From Bacteroidota bacterium (lineage in GTDB: Bacteria > Bacteroidota > Bacteroidia > Chitinophagales > Chitinophagaceae), in the NCBI GenBank assembly GCA_023423835.1, contig JAFAEW010000128.1, positions 1-29,780 on the forward strand: DNA of 29,780 nucleotides. The letters are read 5' to 3'. The position numbers and the translations under genes were made by a program. Below, piece by piece: positions 1 through 7,288 of this stretch; position 1 is the first letter of the stretch, and every line of letters begins with the position of its first letter. A model generated the notes under the pieces. The model did not search any database. It saw only the letters and a list, made by a program, of their open reading frames with translations, and was not told the DNA's origin.

Positions 1-24
1 TTCTCTTTCACCTAATTCATTGTC

Positions 25-651
25 ATGTTTTATACGGTTCGTCCTCCGTTTTTGCTGAAGCGATTTTTTGCATCGCTTACATGGCAAATTCCCGGCAGTG
101 AAAAAAATCTGTATCTCACCTTCGATGATGGCCCGCATCCCACTGCTACGCCATTTATCCTTGACCAGTTGAACCGCGTGGGAGCAAAGGCAAGTTTTTT
201 CTGCCTCGGAAAAAACGTGGCAGCGTATCCCGATCTGCTCGAAAGAATTATAGATGAAAAACACACCGTCGGTAACCACACCTACAATCATCTGAATGGC
301 TGGAAGACTTCTGATAAAATTTATTATGAGGATATAGCGAAAGCAGCCAGGTTGATAGACAGCGATTTATTCAGGCCGCCTTACGGCAAAATCACACCTT
401 TTCAAATAAAGCTATTGCAAAATAAAAAGGCGTATGTTCCCTCATCGATCATCATGTGGAGTCTGCTCAGCGGCGATTTTGATGAAAAGCTTTCGCCACA
501 AAAATGTTACGAAAACATTCTGCTGAATGCAAATAGCGGAGATATCATCGTTTTCCATGACAGCCAGAAAGCCTGGGAAAGGTTGAAATACGCTTTGCCA
601 CGGGTTTTAGATCATTTTTCGGCCGAGGGATTTTCGTTCAAACCCCTATAA
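25..651 (+). CDS. NodB-domain polysaccharide deacetylase family protein
   Basis: A 208-residue stand-alone NodB (carbohydrate esterase 4-type) domain, predicted to remove N- or O-acetyl groups from a polysaccharide with a metal ion. Seen in the sequence: motif 1 TFDDGPHP (residues 32-39, with the Asp pair 34/35), motif 2 NHTYNH (84-89, metal-binding His85 and His89), motif 3 RPPYG (117-121), WSLLSGDFD (145-153) and the C-terminal VFHDS with His178. All core catalytic positions expected of the family are present. There is no obvious signal peptide or membrane anchor, only a basic and hydrophobic N-terminus, so the cellular site is unclear. Start is the first ATG in frame and gives a normal-length domain. 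The upstream neighbour is outside the window. Substrate (chitin, peptidoglycan or another glycan) cannot be read from sequence. Confidence 0.9.
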   Translation: MFYTVRPPFLLKRFFASLTWQIPGSEKNLYLTFDDGPHPTATPFILDQLNRVGAKASFFCLGKNVAAYPDLLERIIDEKHTVGNHTYNHLNGWKTSDKIYYEDIAKAARLIDSDLFRPPYGKITPFQIKLLQNKKAYVPSSIIMWSLLSGDFDEKLSPQKCYENILLNANSGDIIVFHDSQKAWERLKYALPRVLDHFSAEGFSFKPL

Positions 652-779
652 AAAAAAGGAGCTAAGGTAGATACCCCAGCCCGTTTTAATCCGTACCCTA
701 TGAAAACAGGTACAAAGGTAATTTTTTTATTATTATTTCGTAAATAGTTTTTAAAACTTTTTCTACTTTCTTTTGTAAA

Positions 780-1547
780 ATGAAATTTATTGATACTCAT
801 TGCCATCTTTATGTGGAGGAATTTATTGCTGATGTCAATGAAGTGATTAAAAAAGCAATGGAAAATGGTGTTGAAAAGTTTTACCTGCCATCAATTGACA
901 GCAGTGAAATGCAAAACCTTCTGGAGCTTGAAGCGGCCTACAAAGAAAACTGCTTTGCAATGGCCGGACTTCACCCATGCAGCGTGAAGGAAAATTATGA
1001 GGAGGAACTTGATCTGGTGGAGTTTTGGCTGAAAAGAAGACGGTTTGCGGCCATCGGAGAAATAGGACTGGATTTTTATTGGGATACCACCTTTTCCGAA
1101 GAGCAATACCGGGCCTTTTCGCAACAAATGCAATGGGGACTTGATTTTGATCTTCCGATCGTTATCCATACAAGAAATGCAATGGAAGAAACAATAAACT
1201 CCGTAAAACCTTTCGCAGCTAAAGGCTTAAGAGGCATTTTTCACTGCTTTTCGGGCAACCGGGCGCAGGCCGAAGAGATAATTTCTATGGGATTTCTGTT
1301 GGGAATAGGTGGCGTAATCACCTTCAAAAATTCAGGCCTTGCAGAATCGATAAAAGATATTCCATTAGAATATATGGTTTTGGAAACCGATGCGCCTTAT
1401 TTGGCACCGGTCCCGTTTAGAGGCAGGAGAAATGAGAGCAGCTACATCCCGCTTATTGCGAAAAAACTCGCGGATGTAAAAAATATTCCACTGGAGGAAG
1501 TTGCAAGAGTTACCACCGAAAATGCGGAAAAAGTTTTCGCAATCTAG
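780..1547 (+). CDS. TatD family metal-dependent hydrolase (DNase)
   Basis: A 255-residue TatD-type TIM-barrel hydrolase, a family of two-metal 3'-5' DNases and hydrolases in the cytoplasm. Metal ligands are visible: DTHCH at residues 5-9 (His7, His9), GEIGLDF with Glu94, His130 in IHTRNA, His155 in HCFSG, and Asp204 in ETDAPYLAP. Length is usual for the family. The ATG at 780 directly precedes the DTHCH strand, as in other family members. The start is preceded by TTTGTAAA with no Shine-Dalgarno sequence; the same string precedes the DUF255 gene at 26755. The stop codon TAG lies inside a perfect palindrome that acts as a likely terminator. Next downstream is tRNA-Ser. TatD versus YcfH/YjjV-type paralogue cannot be settled, so no symbol is given. 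Confidence 0.93.
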   Translation: MKFIDTHCHLYVEEFIADVNEVIKKAMENGVEKFYLPSIDSSEMQNLLELEAAYKENCFAMAGLHPCSVKENYEEELDLVEFWLKRRRFAAIGEIGLDFYWDTTFSEEQYRAFSQQMQWGLDFDLPIVIHTRNAMEETINSVKPFAAKGLRGIFHCFSGNRAQAEEIISMGFLLGIGGVITFKNSGLAESIKDIPLEYMVLETDAPYLAPVPFRGRRNESSYIPLIAKKLADVKNIPLEEVARVTTENAEKVFAI

Positions 1548-1566
1548 CTTTCGAAAGCTATTTTTG
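1535..1566 (+). promoter_or_regulatory. Candidate promoter for tRNA-Ser
   Basis: TATTTTTG at 1559-1566 matches the Bacteroidota -7 consensus TAnnTTTG exactly. A TTTCG at 1535-1539 lies 19 bases upstream, near where the -33 TTTG is expected but with one base extra or changed. Transcription would begin near 1573, about 11 bases before the tRNA 5' end. Only the -7 element is convincing. Confidence 0.4.
1545..1565 (+). terminator. Intrinsic terminator of the tatD-like gene, built on its stop codon
   Basis: A perfect 16-base palindrome, TAGCTTTCGAAAGCTA at 1545-1560, can fold as a 6-bp stem with a TCGA loop and is followed at once by five T. Its first three bases are the TAG stop of the TatD-family gene. 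The arrangement fits a rho-independent terminator. The T-run is also part of an exact TATTTTTG promoter element, so the site may have two roles. Confidence 0.6.
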
Positions 1567-1583
1567 CACCTCTTAATTTCAAA

Positions 1584-1670
1584 GGAGAGTTGTCCGAGTG
1601 GTTGAAGGAGCACGCCTGGAAAGTGTGTATATGGGAAACTGTATCGAGGGTTCGAATCCCTCACTCTCCG
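1584..1670 (+). tRNA. tRNA-Ser(GGA)
   Basis: A complete class II tRNA. Acceptor strand GGAGAGT (1584-1590) pairs with ACTCTCC (1663-1669), followed by discriminator G1670. The anticodon stem CACGC/GTGTG encloses the loop CTGGAAA, giving anticodon GGA (reads UCC/UCU). A long variable arm follows, as expected for tRNA-Ser, then the T arm GAGGG-TTCGAAT-CCCTC. The 3' CCA is not encoded (GCA follows the acceptor stem), so CCA must be added after transcription. Confidence 0.96.
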
Positions 1671-1714
1671 CAAATTGACATTCAGATCTTCCCTACAATC
1701 AGGCTTTCAGCCGG

Positions 1715-2848
1715 TTATTCTTTTATGGCAACGGCTATTCTCGAATCAGCGGTGCCATAATACAACCACCATTTGTTTTTATAATACAAGAGGCTTTCAA
1801 TAAAACAAACGTTGTTTACCTGTCCCACAATCTCGTATGCCTTTTCCGGCGTTAAGAAATATCCGTTCATCCGTTCAATTATTTTTGAAGGATCGTTTTT
1901 GTCAAACAAAACCTGAGATGCGCTGTAGGTTCCGTCGGCAAGCGTTGTATCACCGCAATCTTTCAAATTCCTGCCGTTGTAAAGCAACAGGATTCCTTTT
2001 TCGGTGATCATGGCCGGAGGGCCGGGTTCCACAATATTGCAATCAAATTTTCCGCTGCGTGTGGGCAGGGCGATCTTAAGTTTAGAGATATCAGATCCTG
2101 CATAAATGCTGTCATAAGTAGTATCGGTCTCCTGCGTTTCAACAGGATGCCAATTGATCAGATCACTCGAAGTTGCTGACCAAATGTATTTATCGCCCCA
2201 ATACATCCAATATTTTCCATTTACCTTTTCTGCAACGATTTTTCCTTCTTTGAAATTAGAAATTATTGCTCCCGATTTTGACCAGGTATCTTCGTATTTT
2301 CCTTTAAAAACCGGGCCCTGCTTTTTCCAGTTAAACAGATCTGTAGAAGTGGCCATGCACAGCCTTGCTGTTTTTCCATCATAAGCCGTGTAGGTCATGT
2401 AATACATTCCATTTTCATCCTCCACAATTCTCGGATCTTCGCATCCTCCCGGCCATTCGTACTTTTTCCATGCGTCGTTGTCCGGATATAATACTGGTCT
2501 TTCATAACGTGTGAAATGAATGCCATCGGTACTCCAGGCGAGTCCGATCCTTGAAGTTCCATCGGCCTGGCCAACACTGTCCTGCGCCCGGTACAATAAG
2601 TAAAGAGTATCGTTTCTGACGACGCCGGCGGGATTGAAGACGTTTTTTATTTCCCAGGAAACTTCTTTTTGTTGAATGGGGCAATAGAAGCTGTTTATGC
2701 CCGGTTTCAGAATCGGATTAATGCTGTCTAACTTCTCAAAAGGCAATAAAGCCCAGCTGTTTCCGGTTGAGCCTGATTCTTCCGCCTGCATCTTGTTTTG
2801 ACAGGAAATTGCAAAAATCAAAAATGAAAAAGTCCACAATAATTTCAT
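1715..2848 (-). CDS. GH130 family beta-mannoside phosphorylase/hydrolase-like lipoprotein
   Basis: A 377-residue protein with a lipoprotein signal (lipobox AISC, Cys16) followed by a five-bladed beta-propeller glycosidase domain. Motifs resemble GH130: FNPAGV (71-76), LYRAQD (85-90), SRIGLAWSTDGIHFTR (99-114), GGCEDPRI (134-141, Asp138 being the likely catalytic acid), VEPGPPAM, and the C-terminal LYYGTADSRIAVA. GH130 members are beta-mannoside phosphorylases, and a subset, some of them secreted in Bacteroides, are beta-1,2-mannosidases that hydrolyse instead. The lipoprotein signal suggests a periplasmic or surface enzyme, which would favour hydrolysis, but I cannot confirm the phosphate-site residues. 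No SusC/SusD or other glycosidase gene lies next to it, so it is not in a visible polysaccharide utilisation locus. GH43/GH32-like propellers are the alternative. Confidence 0.85.
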   Translation of the reverse strand: MKLLWTFSFLIFAISCQNKMQAEESGSTGNSWALLPFEKLDSINPILKPGINSFYCPIQQKEVSWEIKNVFNPAGVVRNDTLYLLYRAQDSVGQADGTSRIGLAWSTDGIHFTRYERPVLYPDNDAWKKYEWPGGCEDPRIVEDENGMYYMTYTAYDGKTARLCMATSTDLFNWKKQGPVFKGKYEDTWSKSGAIISNFKEGKIVAEKVNGKYWMYWGDKYIWSATSSDLINWHPVETQETDTTYDSIYAGSDISKLKIALPTRSGKFDCNIVEPGPPAMITEKGILLLYNGRNLKDCGDTTLADGTYSASQVLFDKNDPSKIIERMNGYFLTPEKAYEIVGQVNNVCFIESLLYYKNKWWLYYGTADSRIAVAIKE

Positions 2849-2943
2849 GACGGATAATTAATTATTTTAATTTGAAGAAACAAATAAAATTTCAATTTCT
2901 GTAGATGTATTTTATCGAGCGCAAAAAAGTTTTCTCCGAATGT

Positions 2944-2971
2944 CGCCTTCCAGCCGAAGCATCGGAAGGCG
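2944..2971. other. Hairpin in the GH130-icmF divergent intergenic region
   Basis: CGCCTTCC (2944-2951) and GGAAGGCG (2964-2971) form an 8-bp perfect inverted repeat around a 12-base loop. A second small one, CTAAC/GTTAG, sits at 2984-2997. No T-run follows, so neither looks like a terminator. They lie between two divergent genes, within 110 bases of both starts, and could be an operator or a leader structure; nothing shows which. TACCTTAG at 3005-3012 and TAAATTCG at 3027-3034 are each one base off the TAnnTTTG promoter element and may drive icmF. Confidence 0.35.
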
Positions 2972-3053
2972 CAACTTCCACTCCTAACTACCGTTAGTAT
3001 TTTTTACCTTAGCTGGTTTCGAATTCGTAAATTCGCAGCGGAAAAATTATTGT

Positions 3054-6000
3054 ATGTCATATCAACCAAAGAATAAAGTTAGAATTGTAACTGCCGGAAG
3101 TTTGTTTGACGGTCATGATGCGGCCATAAACATCATGCGACGCGTCTTGCAAAGCAAGGGTGCGGAAATCATACACCTCGGTCACAACAGAAGTGTAAAG
3201 GAAATTGTGGAGGCCGCCATTGAGGAGGATGTTCAGGGAATTGCCATCACCAGTTATCAGGGAGGTCACGTTGAATATTTCAAATACATGAAAGACCTGC
3301 TTGAAGAGAATCAATGCACGCATATAAAAATATTCGGCGGCGGAGGAGGAACAATTCTTCCAACAGAAATTGAGGAACTCGAAGGCTATGGCATTACCCG
3401 GATTTATTCCCCCGATGACGGTCGTAAAATGGGTTTGGAGGGAATGATTGAAGATGTGATTGAGAAATGTGATTTTCATTTAAACGGCGACCAGGACTAT
3501 ACAAAACCGATGACGATCGGGGAAGTAAAAGATGTTAGAAAAATTGCAAGAGCGATAACGATTGCCGAGCAAAAAGAGGAATCATCGATCACCGGAAAAC
3601 AAGCTTCACAAAGCGAAATAAAGACACCGGTACTGGGCATCACCGGCACCGGCGGGGCGGGAAAATCATCTGTGACCGATGAATTGGTTCGAAGGTATCT
3701 GAATACGTTTCCCAATAAAACCCTCGCGGTTATTTCGGTGGATCCTTCGAAGAAAAAGACAGGCGGCGCGCTTTTGGGCGACCGTATCAGAATGAATGCG
3801 ATTTCAAACGGCAGAGCGTACATGCGTTCACTCGCTACAAGAGATGACAATACAGCGTTGAGCCCGCGGGTGCAGGAGGCAATCGATATCTGCCGCGAAG
3901 CAGGATATGACCTCGTAATACTTGAAAGTGCCGGCGTTGGACAAAGCGACGCAAGTATTCTTGACCATTGTGATGTGAGTCTGTATGTGATGACGCCTGA
4001 ATATGGAGCTGCTTCCCAGTTGGAAAAAATCAATATGCTTGACTATGCCGACGTAGTTTGTATCAACAAATTTGATAAAGCCGGTGCACATGATGCCTTA
4101 CATGACGTGCGCAAACAATATAAACGGAATCACGGACTATGGAGCGCTTCCAATGAAGAGATGCCGGTAATCGGCACCATCGCCGCACAGTTCAATGACC
4201 ATGGCGTAAATACCTTATTCACCACTTTAATCAAAAAGATTGAAGAAAAAACGGGGGCGCAATTCGGGGAAATCAGCGCTGCTTCCCTGAAGGAAGGATT
4301 TGAAGCTGCGGGAACCTCTATTATTCCCCCAAAACGTGTGCGCTATCTTTCTGAAATTGCAGAAAACAACCGCGGTTACGACCAGTTGGTTGAAGAGCAG
4401 TCTGCGATTGCGTCGAAATGGTATCGCCTGAAGGGAGCGATCGATATATTGCATTCACTCGAACAGCCGGATGAAAATGCGATCAGAATCCTGCAACAAC
4501 AAATGGAATTTTTTGAAAATCAACTGACGCCGGTAAGCAGAAAACTCATCAACAACTGGCCGGAAAAAGTGAAAGCCTATCAGCAGGATTATTATGAATA
4601 CAATGTTCGTAATAAAACCATTCGTCAGCCATTATTTACGGAAAGCCTTTCAGGAACAAGAATTCCGAAAGTGGCGCTTCCTAAATATCACGACTGGGGC
4701 GATCTTTTGAGATGGCAGGCACAGGAAAATGTTCCCGGATCATTTCCTTTTACTGCCGGCGTTTTTCCGTTGAAAAGAGCAGGAGAGGATCCAACAAGAA
4801 TGTTTGCAGGAGAAGGCGGTCCGGAACGTACCAACAAACGGTTTCACTATGTTTCACTCGGACAGCCTGCCATTAGATTGAGTACTGCCTTTGATTCCGT
4901 TACGCTCTACGGAGAAGATCCCGATGAAAGGCCAGACATCTACGGAAAAATCGGAAATGCGGGGGTTAGCATTGCCAGTTTGGATGATGCAAAGAAACTG
5001 TACAGCGGATTCGATCTTTGTGATCCGAAAACATCGGTGAGTATGACCATCAATGGACCTGCCCCCATCATCCTCGCTTTTTTCATGAATGCCGCTATTG
5101 ATCAGCAATGCGAAAAATGGATTCTGGACAATGGAAAGATGGATCTCGTTGAACAAAAATTTAAGGAAAAGTACGCCGGTAACAAACGTCCCCAGTACAA
5201 TAATCCGCTCGATCCCGGAAAACTTCCGGAAGGCAACAACGGACTCGGATTGATGTTGCTCGGTTTAACGGGCGACGAGGTGCTTCCGGCGGAAATTTAC
5301 AACGAACTAAAAGCCCGTGCGTTAACCCAGGTGAGGGGAACCGTTCAGGCAGATATTCTTAAAGAAGATCAGGCACAAAATACCTGTATTTTCAGTACAG
5401 AATTCGCACTCAAACTGATGGGCGATGTTCAGGAATATTTTATCGATCAGAGCGTTCGCAACTTTTACAGTGTCTCAATCAGCGGATATCACATTGCCGA
5501 AGCCGGCGCAAATCCTATTACGCAACTTGCATTCACGCTTTCAAACGGCTTTACCTATATTGAATATTATCTCAGCAGGGGAATGAAGATTGATGATTTC
5601 GCTCCCAATCTGAGTTTCTTTTTCAGCAATGGAATGGATCCCGAATACAGCGTAATCGGCCGCGTTGCCCGTCGCATCTGGGCCAAAGCGATGAAGTATA
5701 AATACAAGGCTAACAAGAGAAGCCAGATGTTGAAATACCATATTCAAACATCGGGTCGCAGTCTTCATGCACAGGAAATCGATTTCAATGATATCAGAAC
5801 AACCTTGCAGGCTTTGTATGCAATTTATGACAACTGCAACAGCCTGCATACAAACGCCTATGACGAAGCGATTACCACGCCCACAGAGGAAAGTGTGCGA
5901 AGAGCAATGGCTATTCAGCTCATCATCAATCGTGAACTTGGAAGTGCCAAAACTGAAAACACGATTCAGGGATCATTTATTATTGAAGAACTCACCAATC

Positions 6001-6434
6001 TGGTGGAAGAAGCCGTATTAGCAGAATTTGACCGCATCACCGACCGGGGCGGAGTCTTGGGTGCAATGGAACGAATGTATCAACGGAATAAGATCCAGGA
6101 AGAAAGCCTGCTGTACGAAAGCAAGAAACTGTCCGGCGAGTTACCAATAGTTGGTGTCAATACATTTTTAAACAGTAAGGGAAGCCCCACCGTCATTCCC
6201 GATGAAGTGATCAGAAGCACCACCGGAGAGAAGGATCAGCAGATTGAAAATGTACGGGCATTTCAAAGGAGGAATGAAGACCACGCAGCTATGTCTTTAA
6301 AACGATTGCAGCAGGTGGCCGTTGACAATGGTAACCTATTTGAAGAATTGATGGAAACAGTAAAATACTGTTCTTTGGGGCAGATCACGCATGCATTGTA
6401 TAAAGTTGGTGGTCAATATAGAAGAAACATGTAG
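3054..6434 (+). CDS. icmF: Fused isobutyryl-CoA mutase IcmF (B12 domain, MeaB-like GTPase, mutase)
   Basis: A 1126-residue fusion that isomerises isobutyryl-CoA and n-butyryl-CoA (some homologues also act on isovaleryl/pivalyl-CoA) using adenosylcobalamin, with a built-in G-protein chaperone. Domains in order: B12-binding domain at the N-terminus with DGH (Asp19, His21, the lower axial ligand); a MeaB-like GTPase with P-loop GTGGAGKS (198-205); a linker; and the acyl-CoA mutase barrel from about residue 550. Active-site residues separate it from methylmalonyl-CoA mutase: Phe584 in RMFAGEG takes the place of MCM Tyr89, and Gln775 in AQNTCIF takes the place of MCM Arg207; His813 in SGYHIAEAGA is conserved. 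Length and domain order match IcmF. It stands alone, with a GH130 gene diverging upstream and a DUF4197 lipoprotein gene downstream. No cobalamin riboswitch is apparent upstream. Confidence 0.95.
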   Translation: MSYQPKNKVRIVTAGSLFDGHDAAINIMRRVLQSKGAEIIHLGHNRSVKEIVEAAIEEDVQGIAITSYQGGHVEYFKYMKDLLEENQCTHIKIFGGGGGTILPTEIEELEGYGITRIYSPDDGRKMGLEGMIEDVIEKCDFHLNGDQDYTKPMTIGEVKDVRKIARAITIAEQKEESSITGKQASQSEIKTPVLGITGTGGAGKSSVTDELVRRYLNTFPNKTLAVISVDPSKKKTGGALLGDRIRMNAISNGRAYMRSLATRDDNTALSPRVQEAIDICREAGYDLVILESAGVGQSDASILDHCDVSLYVMTPEYGAASQLEKINMLDYADVVCINKFDKAGAHDALHDVRKQYKRNHGLWSASNEEMPVIGTIAAQFNDHGVNTLFTTLIKKIEEKTGAQFGEISAASLKEGFEAAGTSIIPPKRVRYLSEIAENNRGYDQLVEEQSAIASKWYRLKGAIDILHSLEQPDENAIRILQQQMEFFENQLTPVSRKLINNWPEKVKAYQQDYYEYNVRNKTIRQPLFTESLSGTRIPKVALPKYHDWGDLLRWQAQENVPGSFPFTAGVFPLKRAGEDPTRMFAGEGGPERTNKRFHYVSLGQPAIRLSTAFDSVTLYGEDPDERPDIYGKIGNAGVSIASLDDAKKLYSGFDLCDPKTSVSMTINGPAPIILAFFMNAAIDQQCEKWILDNGKMDLVEQKFKEKYAGNKRPQYNNPLDPGKLPEGNNGLGLMLLGLTGDEVLPAEIYNELKARALTQVRGTVQADILKEDQAQNTCIFSTEFALKLMGDVQEYFIDQSVRNFYSVSISGYHIAEAGANPITQLAFTLSNGFTYIEYYLSRGMKIDDFAPNLSFFFSNGMDPEYSVIGRVARRIWAKAMKYKYKANKRSQMLKYHIQTSGRSLHAQEIDFNDIRTTLQALYAIYDNCNSLHTNAYDEAITTPTEESVRRAMAIQLIINRELGSAKTENTIQGSFIIEELTNLVEEAVLAEFDRITDRGGVLGAMERMYQRNKIQEESLLYESKKLSGELPIVGVNTFLNSKGSPTVIPDEVIRSTTGEKDQQIENVRAFQRRNEDHAAMSLKRLQQVAVDNGNLFEELMETVKYCSLGQITHALYKVGGQYRRNM

Positions 6435-6476
6435 GGGTCGCAAGAAGTAAAACCATGCAACCGGCTTTTTTAAAAC

Positions 6477-6495
6477 GGCAATATTTTTGCCTTTT
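6477..6495 (+). terminator. Weak intrinsic terminator after icmF
   Basis: GGCAA (6477-6481) and TTGCC (6487-6491) form a 5-bp stem with a TATTT loop, preceded by AAAA and followed by TTTT. It lies 42 bases after the icmF stop. The stem is short, so termination may be partial. The same bases contain the exact -7 element TATTTTTG. Confidence 0.4.
6482..6489 (+). promoter_or_regulatory. Candidate -7 promoter element for the DUF4197 lipoprotein gene
   Basis: TATTTTTG matches TAnnTTTG exactly and lies 26 bases before the ATG at 6516, giving a short leader of about 20 bases. No good -33 TTTG is seen at the expected distance. It overlaps the loop and right arm of the hairpin after icmF. Confidence 0.4.
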
Positions 6496-6515
6496 AATGG
6501 TTAAATGAAAACAAT

Positions 6516-7229
6516 ATGAAAAAATGGATTTTCAGTCTGCTGCTGGTTCCTGTGTTCAGTGGTTGTGATGTGGCACAGCAGGTGATCAATCAGGCAGGTG
6601 CTAATCAGGGCGGGCTATCAACCTATGAAATCGTTAATGGATTGAAAGAGGCATTAACCATCGGAACGGAAAAAGGTACCGGGCAGTTATCGCAGTTGAA
6701 TGGATTTTTCGAGAATGCAGCCGTAAAAATTCTGATGCCTCCGGAAGCAGAAAAAGTTACAAATACCCTGAGAAGCGTTGGCCTCGGAAGCCTGGTTGAC
6801 AAAGCAATTCTTAGCATGAACCGTGCAGCCGAAGATGCAGCTAAATCGGCGGCGCCCATTTTTGTGGATGCGATTAAACAGATGTCGATAACGGATGCGT
6901 TGGGTATCTTAAAAGGCGGAGATTTTGCCGCCACAAATTATTTTAAAGAAAAAACAACTGCATCTCTCACCAACGCATTTAAACCGGTAATTGATAAGGC
7001 ACTGGAAAATGTGGATGCTACAAAATATTGGTCAGACGTCTTTACAGCTTACAACCGGTTTGCATCAAAACCTGTAAACACCGATCTCAGTGCTTATGTT
7101 ACAGGAAAGGCAATCGACGGAATTTTCTATGAGGTGGGTCTCGAAGAACAGAAAATCAGAAAAGATCCGGCAGCGAGGGTAACAGAAATTTTAAAGAAAG
7201 TATTCGGAAGCCCTGCAGCAAATTCATAA
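6516..7229 (+). CDS. DUF4197 domain lipoprotein
   Basis: A 237-residue protein with a lipoprotein signal (lipobox FSGC, Cys17) and a body that resembles the DUF4197 family: GLKEALTIGTEKGTGQLS (residues 43-60) near the start, an all-helical middle with ILMPPEAEKV and TLRSVGLG, and a C-terminal GKAIDGIFYEVGLEEQKIR region. It would be anchored on the periplasmic side of the inner or outer membrane. The family has no established biochemical role. It follows icmF by 81 bases, but a terminator-like hairpin and a promoter element lie between, so it is probably transcribed on its own. A strong bidirectional terminator follows. Confidence 0.88.
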   Translation: MKKWIFSLLLVPVFSGCDVAQQVINQAGANQGGLSTYEIVNGLKEALTIGTEKGTGQLSQLNGFFENAAVKILMPPEAEKVTNTLRSVGLGSLVDKAILSMNRAAEDAAKSAAPIFVDAIKQMSITDALGILKGGDFAATNYFKEKTTASLTNAFKPVIDKALENVDATKYWSDVFTAYNRFASKPVNTDLSAYVTGKAIDGIFYEVGLEEQKIRKDPAARVTEILKKVFGSPAANS

Positions 7230-7247
7230 AACGCAAACCAAATTATA

Positions 7248-7285
7248 AAAAGACCTCGAAGACAACATAGTCTCCGAGGTCTTTT
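7248..7285. terminator. Strong bidirectional terminator between convergent genes
   Basis: AAAAGACCTCG (7248-7258) is perfectly complementary to CGAGGTCTTTT (7275-7285), and a second nested pair AGAC/GTCT (7260-7263 with 7270-7273) extends the stem inward. A runs on one side and T runs on the other let it work in both directions. It serves the DUF4197 gene on the plus strand and the barrel gene on the minus strand, whose stop is 3 bases away. Confidence 0.85.
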
Positions 7286-7288
7286 GTT

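Noticed and set aside
693..713. GTACC/GGTAC small inverted repeat after the deacetylase gene
   Set aside because: Only 5 bp with an 11-base loop and no T-run directly after; too weak to call a terminator.
713..720. Exact TACCTTTG on the minus strand between the deacetylase and TatD genes
   Set aside because: No credible minus-strand gene lies downstream and no -33 element is present; likely a chance match.
1365..1673. Minus-strand open frame of 102 codons over the TatD gene end and the tRNA
   Set aside because: It is the antisense of tRNA-Ser and of TatD coding sequence; the peptide is the usual artefact produced by reading across a tRNA.
1702..1712. GGCT/AGCC mini-hairpin just after the GH130 stop (between it and the tRNA)
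   Set aside because: A 4-bp stem with a 3-base loop is too small to be a terminator.
2849..3053. Possible cobalamin riboswitch upstream of icmF
   Set aside because: The 205-base region is too short for a full B12 riboswitch plus leader and has no recognisable B12-box; only simple inverted repeats are seen.
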